A stretch of 64,000 nucleotides of DNA from Devosia sp. MC521 (GTDB taxonomy: Bacteria; Pseudomonadota; Alphaproteobacteria; Rhizobiales; Devosiaceae), in contig NZ_CP059902.1 in assembly GCF_014127105.1 (NCBI RefSeq), forward strand, positions 1,893,001 through 1,957,000, in the 5' to 3' direction. Each line of letters opens with the position of its first letter. Position 1 is the stretch's first letter. Made by a program: the position numbers and the translations under genes. Shown one piece after another: positions 1-9,103 of the stretch. The notes under the pieces were generated by a model. That model worked only from the letters and a program-made list of their open reading frames with translations. It did no database searches and was not told the DNA's origin.

Positions 1-153
1 CTGACCTGATCGACGCCCGTCCAAGATTGTCGACGCAGGAATTAAACCTTTTGTCGTTCGATATACCGCTGAAAGCGTTTACCTAGCTGGCCTTGCTAGC
101 CCCCCTTTCCTTGCCCATATTCGGTGACATGGCACGCCATCAAGGAGCGGGAT

Positions 154-906
154 ATGTCTTTTGAGCGTAAAGTTGCCTTGGTTACCGGGGCTGGTTCGGG
201 CATCGGCGAAGCGATAGCAAAGGAACTCGCCTCGCTCGGCGCGCGGATTGTCGTCACCGACATCAATAAGGGTTCGGCGGAACGCGTTGTAGGCGAGATC
301 AAAGCCAGCGGAAACGAGGCCGCGTCCTTTATCATGGATAGTGCTTCACCTGAACAGAACGAAGCTGCTGTCGCCTTCGCCGTCAAAACCTACGGCAAGC
401 TGAACTATGCCGTGAACAATGCCGGCATTGGCGGTAAGGCCGCACCCTCGGGGGAAATCGACATTACCGACTGGCAGCGCGTTATCGACATCAACCTCAA
501 TGGCGTCCTCTACGGCATGCGCTATCAGATTCCGGCCATGCTGCAGGCCGGCGCGACCGAAAGCGCCATCGTCAACATGGCGTCGATCCATGGCGCGGTC
601 GCGGCTATCAACAACTCTGCCTATACCGCCGCCAAGCATGGCGTCGTGGGGCTAACCAAGAACGCAGCTGCTGAGTATGGTCCGCAGGGCCTGCGCATCA
701 ACAGCGTTGGCCCCGCCTATATCAACACGCCGCTGCTCGCCAACCTGCCGGACGAGTTCCGCAGCGCGCTGATCGCCCGCCATCCGCTCGGTCGGTTGGG
801 CAGGCCCGACGAGGTCGCCAAGCTCGTCCGCTTCCTGCTCTCGGATGACGCCTCCTTCATGACCGGCGGCTACTACTTGGTCGACGGCGGCTACACCACT
901 GTCTAG
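154..906 (+). CDS. SDR family NAD(P)-dependent oxidoreductase
   Basis: Classical short-chain dehydrogenase of 250 residues in a Rossmann fold. The N-terminal cofactor motif TGAGSGIG is near residue 11, NNAG is near residue 87, and the catalytic Ser plus YxxxK (YTAAK) follow MASIH in the middle. The C-terminus [13 protein letters not shown] is typical of the family. I start at 154 rather than the upstream in-frame ATG at 124 because AAGGAG lies just before 154 and the protein then begins close to the cofactor strand, as is usual. The acidic residue in VVTDIN after the second strand suggests NAD rather than NADP (inference). It stands alone, and the substrate cannot be read from sequence. Confidence 0.9.
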   Translation: MSFERKVALVTGAGSGIGEAIAKELASLGARIVVTDINKGSAERVVGEIKASGNEAASFIMDSASPEQNEAAVAFAVKTYGKLNYAVNNAGIGGKAAPSGEIDITDWQRVIDINLNGVLYGMRYQIPAMLQAGATESAIVNMASIHGAVAAINNSAYTAAKHGVVGLTKNAAAEYGPQGLRINSVGPAYINTPLLANLPDEFRSALIARHPLGRLGRPDEVAKLVRFLLSDDASFMTGGYYLVDGGYTTV

Positions 907-1087
907 CCATCAATACCTGCAGCCCGCATGCTATGTGTTTCGGGCTGCCCCCTCCAAAGACGACAGAATCCCGGCAACGCCAGCGTCGACCTTCAGCGAT
1001 ATTGATTTCGTAAGCCGGTTCAGGGTTAGATAAAATTCCAAAGGCTGCCGTCACTCCGCGGAAGTCAGGCCGGGGACAAGACGTCCA

Positions 1088-2962
1088 ATGCAATTATCAC
1101 TGCAAAGCCGATTGAATGTAGCGCTTCTGACAGTGGCATTGGTCGGGCTTGCTGCGGGCGTGGTTCTGATGCTGGCTGGCAATAACGAACTCGCGAGGAT
1201 AGTCTGGACCGCGGGCGTCGTTCCCGTGCTTGCCGCCCTTTTGGTGGAGATCTCCCGCAGCCTTCTCAAGGGTGAGGTGGGTCTCGATATCGTCGCCGCC
1301 CTCTCTATGTCCGCCGCCCTGTTCTTTGGCGAGACGCTGGCGGCTGCCGTGGTAGCGCTGATGTATTCGGGCGGGACCTTCCTCGAAAGTTTTGCTGAAG
1401 GCCGTGCCCGTCGCGAGATGAGCCAATTGCTCTCGCGCGTGCCACGCACTGCTACAAGGCACGCGAATGGCAGACTTGAAGATGTGCCGCTCGATGCTAT
1501 CGAGCCGGGGGACCTCCTACTGATCCGCCAGGGCGACGTTGCACCCGCCGACGGCGCCATTGCAAGTGATGGCGCCGTGCTGGACCAGTCGGCCCTGACC
1601 GGTGAATCCATGCCGGTGCGGCTCAGCCGCGGCCAGGATGTGATGAGCGGATCGACCAATGCCGGCGAGGCTTTTAATCTTCTTGTCTCGCGGCGCGCTT
1701 CGGACAGTACCTATGCCGGCATAGTGCGGCTGGTAGAGGCCGCACATACTTCAAAGGCGCCTATGGCGCGACTTGCAGACCACTACTCGCTGCTTTTCCT
1801 TTTGATCACAGTTGTTCTGGCCACATCTGCGTGGTGGTTCACTGGCGACCCCATCCGTGCAGTGGCCGTGCTTGTCGTCGCCACCCCCTGCCCTCTTATT
1901 TTAGCTGTCCCAGTTGCTCTGGTCGCCGGGCTGTCGCGCGCCGCGCAGTTTGGCGTGTTGATCAAGGGCGCACGGCCGCTAGAGGCCCTTGCCAGCATTC
2001 GGACATTGGTGCTCGATAAGACCGGGACCCTCACCGATGGCCGTCCGCAGATAGTTTCGCTCGAAACTCATGGAGACTTTACTCAGGGGGAACTCTTGTT
2101 CCTAGCAGCCTCACTCGAGCAGGCCTCCAAGCATCCTATGGCCAGAGCCATCGTGACTTCGGCCCGCGAACGCGGGGTTGAGTTGACGGTTCCAGACCAA
2201 GTCGTTGAAGTCCCCGGAGAGGGGCTTTCCGGCACCGTAGGCGGTCGCACGGTAGTGGCAGGCGGGGTGAGCTTCGTCGCAGCGCGGATCGGCGCCGTTG
2301 CCCCTGAAGAGAGCATCCTCGGCGTCGGCGCGGCCCTCGTTTCGGTGGCAATCGATGGCAAGCTAGCCGGTCGCCTTGTAATGGCAGACGCCTTGCGCTC
2401 CGGCACTCCACATCTACTTGCAGGGTTACGGAGTCTCGGTATCAACCGGATTATGCTCGCCACCGGAGACCGGCATGCAGTGGCCCAGCAAATTACCGCT
2501 GGACTCGACCTAGACGCCGTCCACGCCGATCTGACACCGAACATGAAAGTGCGGCTGGTCCAAGTCGAACGGGAAAGGCATCCACCAGTGATGATGGTGG
2601 GCGATGGCGTCAACGATGCGCCCGCGCTGGCTGCCTCCGATGTCGGTGTCGCCATGGGTGCGCGCGGCGCAGCTGCTTCTTCCGAAGCGGCCGATGTGGT
2701 CCTCCTTGTTGATCATCTTGACCGTCTGCTCCCCGGCATCGAGATTGCGCAGGGTGCCCGGCGGATAGCTCTTCAGAGCGTCGCGGCGGGCATCAGCCTC
2801 TCGGTCCTCGGCATGGTGGCCGCAGCATTCGGCTACCTTACGCCGGTACAAGGTGCTCTGTTGCAAGAGGCGATAGACGTGGCAGTCATACTCAATGCCT
2901 TACGCGCTTTGCGCATTAAGCCTCTCATGCCTTCTGCTACCAACACAGCCGCCACATCCTAG
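1088..2962 (+). CDS. Heavy-metal P1B-type ATPase without N-terminal metal-binding domain
   Basis: Membrane metal pump of 624 residues. It shows the actuator TGES motif, the phosphorylation site DKTGT (Asp about residue 310), an HPMA motif in the nucleotide domain and the hinge GDGVNDAPAL. The transmembrane metal-site motif is TPCPL (Cys about residue 268) rather than the CPC of most Zn/Cd/Cu pumps. There is no HMA (GMxCxxC) domain at the N-terminus, which starts directly with membrane segments, so the protein is shorter than the usual 700-800 residues. The stop is 9 bases before the VIT-family gene, suggesting a two-gene metal-homeostasis operon. The transported metal is uncertain; manganese, iron, zinc or cadmium are all possible. 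Confidence 0.9.
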   Translation: MQLSLQSRLNVALLTVALVGLAAGVVLMLAGNNELARIVWTAGVVPVLAALLVEISRSLLKGEVGLDIVAALSMSAALFFGETLAAAVVALMYSGGTFLESFAEGRARREMSQLLSRVPRTATRHANGRLEDVPLDAIEPGDLLLIRQGDVAPADGAIASDGAVLDQSALTGESMPVRLSRGQDVMSGSTNAGEAFNLLVSRRASDSTYAGIVRLVEAAHTSKAPMARLADHYSLLFLLITVVLATSAWWFTGDPIRAVAVLVVATPCPLILAVPVALVAGLSRAAQFGVLIKGARPLEALASIRTLVLDKTGTLTDGRPQIVSLETHGDFTQGELLFLAASLEQASKHPMARAIVTSARERGVELTVPDQVVEVPGEGLSGTVGGRTVVAGGVSFVAARIGAVAPEESILGVGAALVSVAIDGKLAGRLVMADALRSGTPHLLAGLRSLGINRIMLATGDRHAVAQQITAGLDLDAVHADLTPNMKVRLVQVERERHPPVMMVGDGVNDAPALAASDVGVAMGARGAAASSEAADVVLLVDHLDRLLPGIEIAQGARRIALQSVAAGISLSVLGMVAAAFGYLTPVQGALLQEAIDVAVILNALRALRIKPLMPSATNTAATS

Positions 2963-2971
2963 GAGCACCTG

Positions 2972-3673
2972 ATGAGCCGCCTTTCGCATTCCGAGGTCCA
3001 CATGGTGCACCGTATCGGCTGGCTCCGCGCTGCCGTTCTGGGCGCCAATGATGGACTCGTCTCCACCGCCAGCTTGGTCGTCGGCGTGGCAGCCGCCGGG
3101 TCCGGTCGTCCGGAAATCCTCATTGCCGGCCTTGCCGGTCTGGCTGCAGGCGCCATGTCCATGGCGGCAGGAGAATATGTGTCGGTCAGTTCCCAAACCG
3201 ATGCCGAACAGGCCGACCTCGCCCGCGAGAGGACTGAATTGGCATCCATGCCCAACCACGAACTCGACGAGCTGACGCAGATCTATGTCAGTCGCGGTCT
3301 CGACGAGGAGCTCGCCCGCAAAGTGGCTGTTCAGCTGACCGAGCGTGATGCGCTTGCGGCACATGCCCGCGACGAACTGGGAATTTCCGAAACAGTCACT
3401 GCCCACCCAGTGCAGGCCGCGCTTGTCTCGGCGCTCACCTTCGCAGTCGGCGCAGTCATTCCGCTCATCGTGGTTTGGCTTTCCCCCGCCACCCAAATCC
3501 CGCTCACAGTGGCGGCCAGCACCATCGTAGCCCTGATGACCCTCGGTGCAATGGGCGCATCGGCAGGCGGCGCCGGGATCGTGAAGCCTGCCATACGCGT
3601 CACATTCTGGGGCGCATTGGCTATGGCCGTTACCGCCGGCGTGGGGTTAATTTTCGGGGTTAGCGCTGCCTAA
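2972..3673 (+). CDS. VIT1/CCC1-family Fe/Mn transporter
   Basis: Membrane protein of 233 residues of the vacuolar iron transporter family. The N-terminal signature RAAVLGANDGLVSTASLVVG and the following GLAAGAMSMAAGEYVSVSSQ are diagnostic. A charged cytoplasmic segment rich in Glu (about residues 65-145) matches the metal-binding domain of the family, and three hydrophobic segments follow to the C-terminus. Bacterial members are proton-coupled iron/manganese exporters or sequestering transporters (family knowledge). It sits 9 bases behind the P-type ATPase and is probably co-transcribed with it. Confidence 0.92.
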   Translation: MSRLSHSEVHMVHRIGWLRAAVLGANDGLVSTASLVVGVAAAGSGRPEILIAGLAGLAAGAMSMAAGEYVSVSSQTDAEQADLARERTELASMPNHELDELTQIYVSRGLDEELARKVAVQLTERDALAAHARDELGISETVTAHPVQAALVSALTFAVGAVIPLIVVWLSPATQIPLTVAASTIVALMTLGAMGASAGGAGIVKPAIRVTFWGALAMAVTAGVGLIFGVSAA

Positions 3674-3934
3674 CGGGCTGGATGGAAGCGCAATCAACCG
3701 TCTCTGTCGAAACAGCGTTCTGTTGTGCGAGATACAAGCTCATGCGGCATGAATATTTTGGGACACTCTCAAGGGTGTCCTCCAAACTTCGTAATAAGAG
3801 TCGCCATATCAATAGGCCCAACATAGGGCGGGAAGTGTTGTCTCAGAGCCTACACCGCTGAAGCATAACCTTAGTCTATATTCGGATCGTTCCGCCGTGG
3901 CACTCATTGAGTGGCCAGTCCAAGGAGACTTTCC

Positions 3935-4615
3935 ATGAAAAAACAGATTGTTCTTATCGCCTTTGCCGCGGTGGCTTCCGCCGGCTTCTCCGGTACCGCC
4001 CTAGCTCAGAGCACCACGGCCACTGCGACCACCGAACTCAACATCCGCTCGGGCCCGGGACCCCATTTCCCTTCGGTCGGCTTCATTGTGGCCGGCGGTT
4101 CAACTATGGTTGAGGGGTGCCTGCAGGGGAGCAAATGGTGCCGCGTTAATTATGACGGGGTTGTGGGCTGGTCCTATTCGGATTATTTGAGCGCCGACCT
4201 TTCCGGTCAGGCCATTGTGCTCACTGATCGCTATCCGGATGTCGGCGTGGCGACGGTCACCTACGAAGCCAGCGACGCTGCAGCAGGCGGCGCAGTTGCC
4301 GGAACCGTCGGCGGCGCCGTGGCCGGCGCTCTGATCGGGGGTCCCGTCGGCGCCGCGATTGGCGGAGTGATTGGTGCCACAGGCGGCGCGACCGCCGGTA
4401 CTGTTATTGATCCGCCGGAAGTGGCCCGCACCTACGTCACATCCAATCCGCTCGATCCGGTCTATCTCGACGGCGAAGTGGTGGTTGGTGCCGGCCTTCC
4501 GGACACGGTGACGCTTCAGGCAATTCCCGACTACAACTACCAGTATGTTTATATCAATGGTCAGGCAGCGCTGGTCGACCCAGGCTCCCGCCGCATCGTT
4601 TACGTGGTGCGCTAA
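3935..4615 (+). CDS. Secreted SH3-domain protein with glycine zipper and DUF1236
   Basis: Exported protein of 226 residues. A signal peptide (MKKQIVLIAFAAVASAGF..., cleavage near ALA-QS) is followed by a bacterial SH3 domain (ELNIRSGPGPHFP to VGWSYSDYL). Then comes an Ala/Gly zipper (GGAVAGTVGGAVAGALIGG, about residues 115-150) and a C-terminal DUF1236-like domain ending SRRIVYVVR. I start at 3935, where AAGGAG is placed correctly and the signal peptide begins, not at the upstream in-frame start at 3911. SH3 domains of this type bind peptidoglycan, and the glycine zipper may insert into a membrane, so a cell-envelope role is likely. The exact function is unknown. Confidence 0.8.
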   Translation: MKKQIVLIAFAAVASAGFSGTALAQSTTATATTELNIRSGPGPHFPSVGFIVAGGSTMVEGCLQGSKWCRVNYDGVVGWSYSDYLSADLSGQAIVLTDRYPDVGVATVTYEASDAAAGGAVAGTVGGAVAGALIGGPVGAAIGGVIGATGGATAGTVIDPPEVARTYVTSNPLDPVYLDGEVVVGAGLPDTVTLQAIPDYNYQYVYINGQAALVDPGSRRIVYVVR

Positions 4616-5247
4616 ACCGGTCTAGGTCGGCCTTCGGGCCGGCCAATCGCTTTTAGCCCAGCTGGCCCGAGCTACAAGAAAAGGGCGCAGCTCAGTTATT
4701 TCATTACTGGCCGTTGCCGACATCCTCAGCCGCCGAAAACGTGGCGTTTAGTCAAAATAGCGCACTTGCTTGATGTGTCTGTTTTAGTGGCCACATCCAC
4801 ATCTTGAGCGTCGCGAATGCGGTCATTAACTGATCCCCCCTGTTTGTCAGGTAAGCGCCTGATTTCGGCCGCTCAGCACGTTCTACAGCTCTTCTAGAAG
4901 CTGCAGTTCTTTAAATATCACCAAATGTCTCTAGTGGGGTGGGTTGCGGACTGGCCGCTTTTGGACGGCGATACCAACTAGGCAGCCGCTCTATGACTTC
5001 GTCGACGCCGCACGCTACAGCAGCATTGTGGATGTCGCCGTCACTTGCATCCCTGACTCCACCATACCGAGCGGGGACTTTGGCGGAACCTTTCCGCGCA
5101 GCGACCTGAAACCAAACGCAGGTCGCAACCGGTGTCCGCCTTTCAAGCAACTATAAACTGGCCCGGAAACGCCCGGCTTAAGTTCTTGACCTCCTCGTCC
5201 ATGGCCTGACGAAGGACGGCATACATTTCGACCTCATGCCGCTCCCA
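4616..5247. other. Intergenic stretch without convincing genes
   Basis: About 630 bases between the DUF1236 gene and the IS66 target site. A GC-rich inverted repeat (GGCC-TTCG-GGCC, about 4630-4650) just after the stop of the SH3 gene could act as a terminator. The short reading frames here have no recognisable protein signature. The last about 110 bases may be the 3' end of the minus-strand frame interrupted by the IS. Confidence 0.4.
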
Positions 5248-5255
5248 CTCTGTTC
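5248..5255. repeat. Left target-site duplication of IS66 element
   Basis: CTCTGTTC directly precedes the left inverted repeat and is repeated exactly at 8050-8057. Eight bases is the size expected for IS66-family insertions, so both element ends are fixed to the base. Confidence 0.95.
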
Positions 5256-5339
5256 GTAAGCGGTGTCCTACCTCCACCTTCCATGCTGGTGTCGGCCATG
5301 AGATTGCGCACTGATTGATGTCAGTGCGGGAGTTTCTCC

Positions 5340-5729
5340 ATGGACGCTCCAATGGAGCTTCTCACAAACAGCGCGGGACGGCGTCGCAACCGGCAATGGC
5401 CCGATGAGGTGAAGGCGCGGATTGTCGCCGAAACGCTTCGGCCAGGGGCGACTGTCGGTCAAGTTGCGCAGCGACATGGGCTGAAGGCCAACCATCTGTC
5501 GTCGTGGCGGACCCTCGCCCGGAATGGGAAGCTGGTGCTGCCGGCTCCGGAAGGCCCTGTTGAGTTTGCGAGTCTAATGGTCGCTCCGGTTGAGGAGGTG
5601 ACGGCCGAGGAGCCGTCGGCGTCGGCTGGGCCAGAGATTGTGTTGGGGGCGGTGTCCATCCGCTTGGAGCCGGGTGCTCCGGCGAGCCGGATTGCCTCGG
5701 TTGTACACGCCCTGATGGCGACCTCATGA
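5340..5729 (+). CDS. tnpA: IS66 TnpA (OrfA), DNA-binding helper protein
   Basis: Protein of 129 residues with the N-terminal helix-turn-helix typical of IS66 OrfA: the WPDEVKARIVAETLRPGATV stretch followed by QVAQRHGLKANHLSSWR. It is the first gene of the IS66 operon and ends in a 4-base ATGA overlap with tnpB, indicating translational coupling. An alternative start at 5352 is possible. IS66 transposition needs TnpA, TnpB and TnpC together (family knowledge). Confidence 0.93.
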   Translation: MDAPMELLTNSAGRRRNRQWPDEVKARIVAETLRPGATVGQVAQRHGLKANHLSSWRTLARNGKLVLPAPEGPVEFASLMVAPVEEVTAEEPSASAGPEIVLGAVSIRLEPGAPASRIASVVHALMATS

Positions 5730-6079
5730 TCTTTCCTTCGAACCGGGTGCGGATCGTGGTGGCGACCAAACCCATCGACTTCCGCAAAGGCCACGACAGC
5801 CTGGCCGCTTTGGTGAAGAACGAGCTGCACAAGGACCCGTTCACGGGAACGGTCTTTGTGTTCCGTGCCAAAAAGACCGACCGATTGAAGCTGCTCTACT
5901 GGGATGGCACCGGACTGGTTATGGCCTACAAGCGACTGGAAGAGCACAGCTTCACTTGGCCTGCGGTTAAGGACGGACTGATGACACTCAGCCACGCGCA
6001 GTTCGAGGCCCTGTTCTCCGGACTCGACTGGCGGCGGGTTCGGGCCGTTGCAGCCAGGGCTCCAGAAGCCGTGGAATGA
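5726..6079 (+). CDS. tnpB: IS66 TnpB (Orf2-like) accessory protein
   Basis: Protein of 117 residues matching the IS66 Orf2 family: VATKPIDFRKGHDSLAALV near the N-terminus, then GTVFVFRAKKTDRLKLLYWD and GLVMAYKRLE. Its length is normal for the family. It starts inside the stop of tnpA. It is required with TnpA and TnpC for IS66 movement, but its biochemical role is not known. Confidence 0.95.
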   Translation: MIFPSNRVRIVVATKPIDFRKGHDSLAALVKNELHKDPFTGTVFVFRAKKTDRLKLLYWDGTGLVMAYKRLEEHSFTWPAVKDGLMTLSHAQFEALFSGLDWRRVRAVAARAPEAVE

Positions 6080-6149
6080 CTGCGGCAGGATGACTCAGGG
6101 CTTGTCTTTTTGCGGGCATGCCGGCGCCTGATCTGCTAGGGTTCTGGTC

Positions 6150-7694
6150 ATGCTCGAGACCGCCGAACTTCCCGACGATGTTACCGCCCTCAAGGCGATG
6201 CTCGTCGCGGCGGAGGCGCGCAATCAGCGCAAGGATGAGCGGATCGCACAGCTGGAAAAGCTGGTCGCAGCGTTCAGGCAAGCGGCCTTCGGGCGCAGGT
6301 CGGAAAAGAGCGATCCGGACCAGTTCGAGCTGGCGCTGGAGGATCTGGAAACAGCCATCGCGGCAGTCCACGCCGAGGAAGATGCAGAGGATCGCGCGGC
6401 CCGGCGGTCGGCCAAACCGCGCAGCACCAATCGTGGTTCGCTCCCCAAGCACCTGCCGCGGATCGAGGAGATCATTGAGCCCGATAGCCTGATCTGTGGC
6501 TGCGGCGGCGGTCTGCACTGCATTGGCGAGGACGTCTCCGAGAAGCTCGATGTGATCCCGGCCCAGTTCCGGGTGATCGTGACCCGTCGCCCCAAATATG
6601 CCTGCCGATCCTGCACGGACGGTGTGGTGCAGGCGCCGGCGCCCGTTCGACTAATCCCTGGCGGGCTCCCAACTGAGGCCATGGTCGCCCATGTTCTGGT
6701 CAGCAAATACGCCGACCACCTTCCGCTCTATCGCCAAGCGCAGATTTACAGCCGCCAGGGTATTGATCTGGACCGCTCAACACTGGCCGATTGGGTCGGT
6801 CGGGCCGCCTTCGAGCTGCGTCCGGTCTATGACGCCCTGCTGGCGGACCTCAAACGGTCCTCAAAGCTGTTCATGGACGAAACCCGCGCTCCGGTGCTTG
6901 ATCCTGGAGCCAGAAAGACCAAAACCGGATACTTCTGGGCCCTGGCCAGAGACGAGCGTCCCTGGAATGGCACCGCACCACCCGGTGTTGCCTTCACCTA
7001 TGCCCCTGGCCGAGGTGGTCTTCATGCCGAACAGATATTGCAGGGCTTCGGCGGCATCCTGCAGGTGGATGGCTATGCCGGCTACAACCGGCTGGTCTCG
7101 CCCAGCCGTGTCGGCGCGGGTATCCAGCTCGCCTATTGCTGGGCCCATGCGCGCCGCAAGCTGATTGATATCACCCGCACTGGTCCTGCGCCGATCGCCC
7201 AAGAGGGGGTGCGGCTCATCCGCGAACTCTACGCCATTGAGGCCGATATCCGAGGCCGGGGCCCGGATGACCGCCTCGCCGTGCGCCGGGAGCGGTCAGC
7301 TCCAGCCCTGGCGCGGATAAAAGATTGGCATGATCACCATCGCAGGCGCGTCTCGCCAAAAGCGCCGCTCGGGGAAGCATTGAGCTATATCGCCAAATAC
7401 TGGGCTGGGCTCGAGTTGTTCCTGACCGATGGGCGCATTGAGCTCGACAACAATGCTGTCGAGCGGACCATCCGTCCCATCGCACTGAATCGGAAGAACG
7501 CGCTCTTTGCCGGTCATGATACCGGTGCTGAGAACTGGGCCGTCATCGCCTCGCTGATCGAAACCTGCAAGCTCAACAGCGTCGATCCCAACGCCTGGCT
7601 GGCCGCGACACTCCACGCCATCGTCACCAGACATAGGCAGAGCCGCATTAACGAACTGCTCCCGTGGAACTATCCTGCCATCGTGGGTGATTGA
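6150..7694 (+). CDS. tnpC: IS66 TnpC, DDE transposase
   Basis: Transposase of 514 residues. A coiled N-terminal leucine-rich part (about residues 1-50) is followed by a Cys-rich zinc-finger-like segment (CGCGGGLHC ... CRSC). The IS66 catalytic core comes next: LFMDETRAPV (first Asp), LQVDGYAGYNRL (second Asp) and IELDNNAVERTIRPIALNRK (Glu). The C-terminal helical domain FAGHDTGAENWAVIASLIET is also typical. Full length, with no frameshift. It lies 70 bases after tnpB in the same direction. Confidence 0.96.
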   Translation: MLETAELPDDVTALKAMLVAAEARNQRKDERIAQLEKLVAAFRQAAFGRRSEKSDPDQFELALEDLETAIAAVHAEEDAEDRAARRSAKPRSTNRGSLPKHLPRIEEIIEPDSLICGCGGGLHCIGEDVSEKLDVIPAQFRVIVTRRPKYACRSCTDGVVQAPAPVRLIPGGLPTEAMVAHVLVSKYADHLPLYRQAQIYSRQGIDLDRSTLADWVGRAAFELRPVYDALLADLKRSSKLFMDETRAPVLDPGARKTKTGYFWALARDERPWNGTAPPGVAFTYAPGRGGLHAEQILQGFGGILQVDGYAGYNRLVSPSRVGAGIQLAYCWAHARRKLIDITRTGPAPIAQEGVRLIRELYAIEADIRGRGPDDRLAVRRERSAPALARIKDWHDHHRRRVSPKAPLGEALSYIAKYWAGLELFLTDGRIELDNNAVERTIRPIALNRKNALFAGHDTGAENWAVIASLIETCKLNSVDPNAWLAATLHAIVTRHRQSRINELLPWNYPAIVGD

Positions 7695-7748
7695 CGCTGT
7701 TGGCTCTGGCGGCATAGTCAGAAAACCACCAGCAACGAGGCCCCTCCC

Positions 7749-8021
7749 ATGAACGATCAAGACCACCCTAACCTGGTCACATCAGGAAAAAGCCAGCGGG
7801 TAGTGGTCGAAGGTTATGCCTTCTTGATCAATATCCATCGGCTCGAAACGGACGATACCTGGACCCTCGAGGTCGTGGACCACCACAACGACAGCCACGT
7901 CTGGGACAATCAGTTCCAGACCGACAGCGAGGCGCTTGACGCTGCCTTGAACGCACTGAACAGCGAGGGAGCCGGCGCCTTTATGCGCGGCAACAACGTC
8001 GTGCAGTTCCCGCGACCCTGA
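7749..8021 (+). CDS. Small IS66-borne passenger protein
   Basis: Hypothetical acidic protein of 90 residues inside the IS, between tnpC and the right end. It has a plausible start after a gap of 54 bases and an even, folded-looking composition (TWTLEVVDHHNDSHVWDNQF). I cannot assign a domain. Some rhizobial IS66 elements carry a short ORF in this place, so it is probably part of the element rather than host DNA. Confidence 0.6.
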   Translation: MNDQDHPNLVTSGKSQRVVVEGYAFLINIHRLETDDTWTLEVVDHHNDSHVWDNQFQTDSEALDAALNALNSEGAGAFMRGNNVVQFPRP

Positions 8022-8049
8022 ACCTAAGTGGCCGCAGAACACCGCTTAC

Positions 8050-8057
8050 CTCTGTTC
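8050..8057. repeat. Right target-site duplication of IS66 element
   Basis: CTCTGTTC immediately follows the right inverted repeat and is identical to 5248-5255. Confidence 0.95.
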
Positions 8058-8141
8058 TGTCGGTTAGCTTGATGCTTCGCCCAGATGGCTGGCACAACGG
8101 CGAATAGACATATCCGGTACGCGCCTGGAGTAGGCATATGC

Positions 8142-8207
8142 CCCTCACCGGAATGTCGCTCTCCGAATGAGGCATCACCGACAACTGAAAATGTCCCTCA
8201 CCGCAAT
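8142..8207. repeat. Pair of 13-bp direct repeats
   Basis: CCCTCACCGGAAT at 8142-8154 and CCCTCACCGCAAT at 8195-8207 differ in one base and lie 53 bases apart. Short repeated transposase-binding motifs like this occur near the ends of IS21-type elements, so this may be a leftover IS end. No transposase reading frame remains next to it. Confidence 0.4.
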
Positions 8208-8323
8208 AGACCTCTTCTACCGATTGATGCGTCTCCTCTCCCCACTTCAAGGCCGGGAATTTGAAGGTACAAAATCCCGAACAGCCAAGATATCGGTGTC
8301 CCTCCGAGCCGGCCTGCTACTTG

Positions 8324-8692
8324 CTAAACCGGGTTGCGCACAATGTATCTCCCGAGGTCGTTCAAAGCTGCCAACTCGGCCTGCTCTGACGCCCACTTCG
8401 CAAAATTGGTCATGGTCCCCCTGTGAACATGGTATCGCACGTGCTTGCCGTCACGCGTGGTTTCGAGCACCCCTGCATCGACTAGCAGCTTGAAGTGATG
8501 CGACATAGTCGATGCCGATTTTTCGCTTTTTCAGGTCAGAAGACGATAATCCGACCGCCTGCTGAACCTTTCGAAAAATATCGAAGCGTGTAGAATCGCC
8601 AAGCGCCGTAAGGACTTTTAGGGCTTCGTCATCGGTCGATTCGAAATCCTTCGACGCTTTTTCCGTTTTATCGCCCAGGTGCCATTAACCAT
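8324..8692 (-). pseudogene. ArsR-family transcriptional regulator, frameshifted
   Basis: The minus strand encodes an ArsR-type winged helix in two frames. The upstream part reads EALKVLTALGDSTRFDIFRK and continues to KKRKIGID. The downstream part reads MSHHFKLLVDAGVLETTRDG and ends at 8324. The break is near 8507, where one extra base separates GID from the recognition helix MSHHFK. The upstream part also has no start codon in its own frame: the only sensible ATG, at 8692, is in a different frame, so a second shift near the 5' end is likely. ArsR proteins repress metal- or stress-response genes; this copy is most probably dead. Confidence 0.75.
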
Positions 8693-9103
8693 TCTTAACG
8701 GTTTGCGATGACGGCCGGGATCGCTTGATGCATCCTGCTTTCAGGACTCCGCCCGGATTCCCGGTTGTCATCAAGGCAGCCGCCAGAGTTGCGTCAACAA
8801 CTCCAGCGGCCTGACCAGACGACCTTACCTGCGCAAACAGGAGTGGCCGAATGGCTATGCTCATCTATCGCGGCGATTGGATTCGCTGCAACTCCCTCCC
8901 TGATATTTTCGATGACGGTAACAGCTGGCTTGCTCCTCGCAGCAACTCGGCGCGCGCTAAGCGCTAGCCCCCGCTTCCGTCGATCATGCTGCTGACCCTC
9001 GCGAGCCCTGCGCTCGCATGAACCCGGCTGCGTGGTCCGTCCCAAAACTCTGCCTGCTTGCCGTCCGCACCCTCGGACCGGCTTGCGCTGGAGTCTGTCG
9101 AAA
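8693..9103. other. Intergenic region upstream of the ATPase/nuclease pair
   Basis: About 410 bases with no convincing gene on either strand. It must contain the promoter for the AAA ATPase/CoiA-like operon. I do not see an unambiguous -35/-10 pair or operator. Confidence 0.35.

Larger units (their letters stand above)
5256..8049 (+). mobile_element. Complete IS66-family insertion sequence, 2794 bp
   Basis: The element carries tnpA, tnpB, tnpC and a small fourth ORF in one direction. Its ends are inverted repeats starting GTAAGCGGTGT (left 5256 onward, right reading leftward from 8049), the canonical IS66 terminus. It is bounded by the exact 8-bp duplication CTCTGTTC. All three transposition genes are open and of normal length, so the copy appears intact and recently inserted. 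Confidence 0.96.

Noticed and set aside
4911-5150. Minus-strand frame of 79 codons before the IS
   Set aside because: No domain, no ribosome site and composition typical of random GC-rich sequence.
8765-8995. Plus-strand frame of 76 codons upstream of the AAA ATPase
   Set aside because: Low-complexity Ser/Arg-rich product with no recognisable motif; overlaps another random minus-strand frame.
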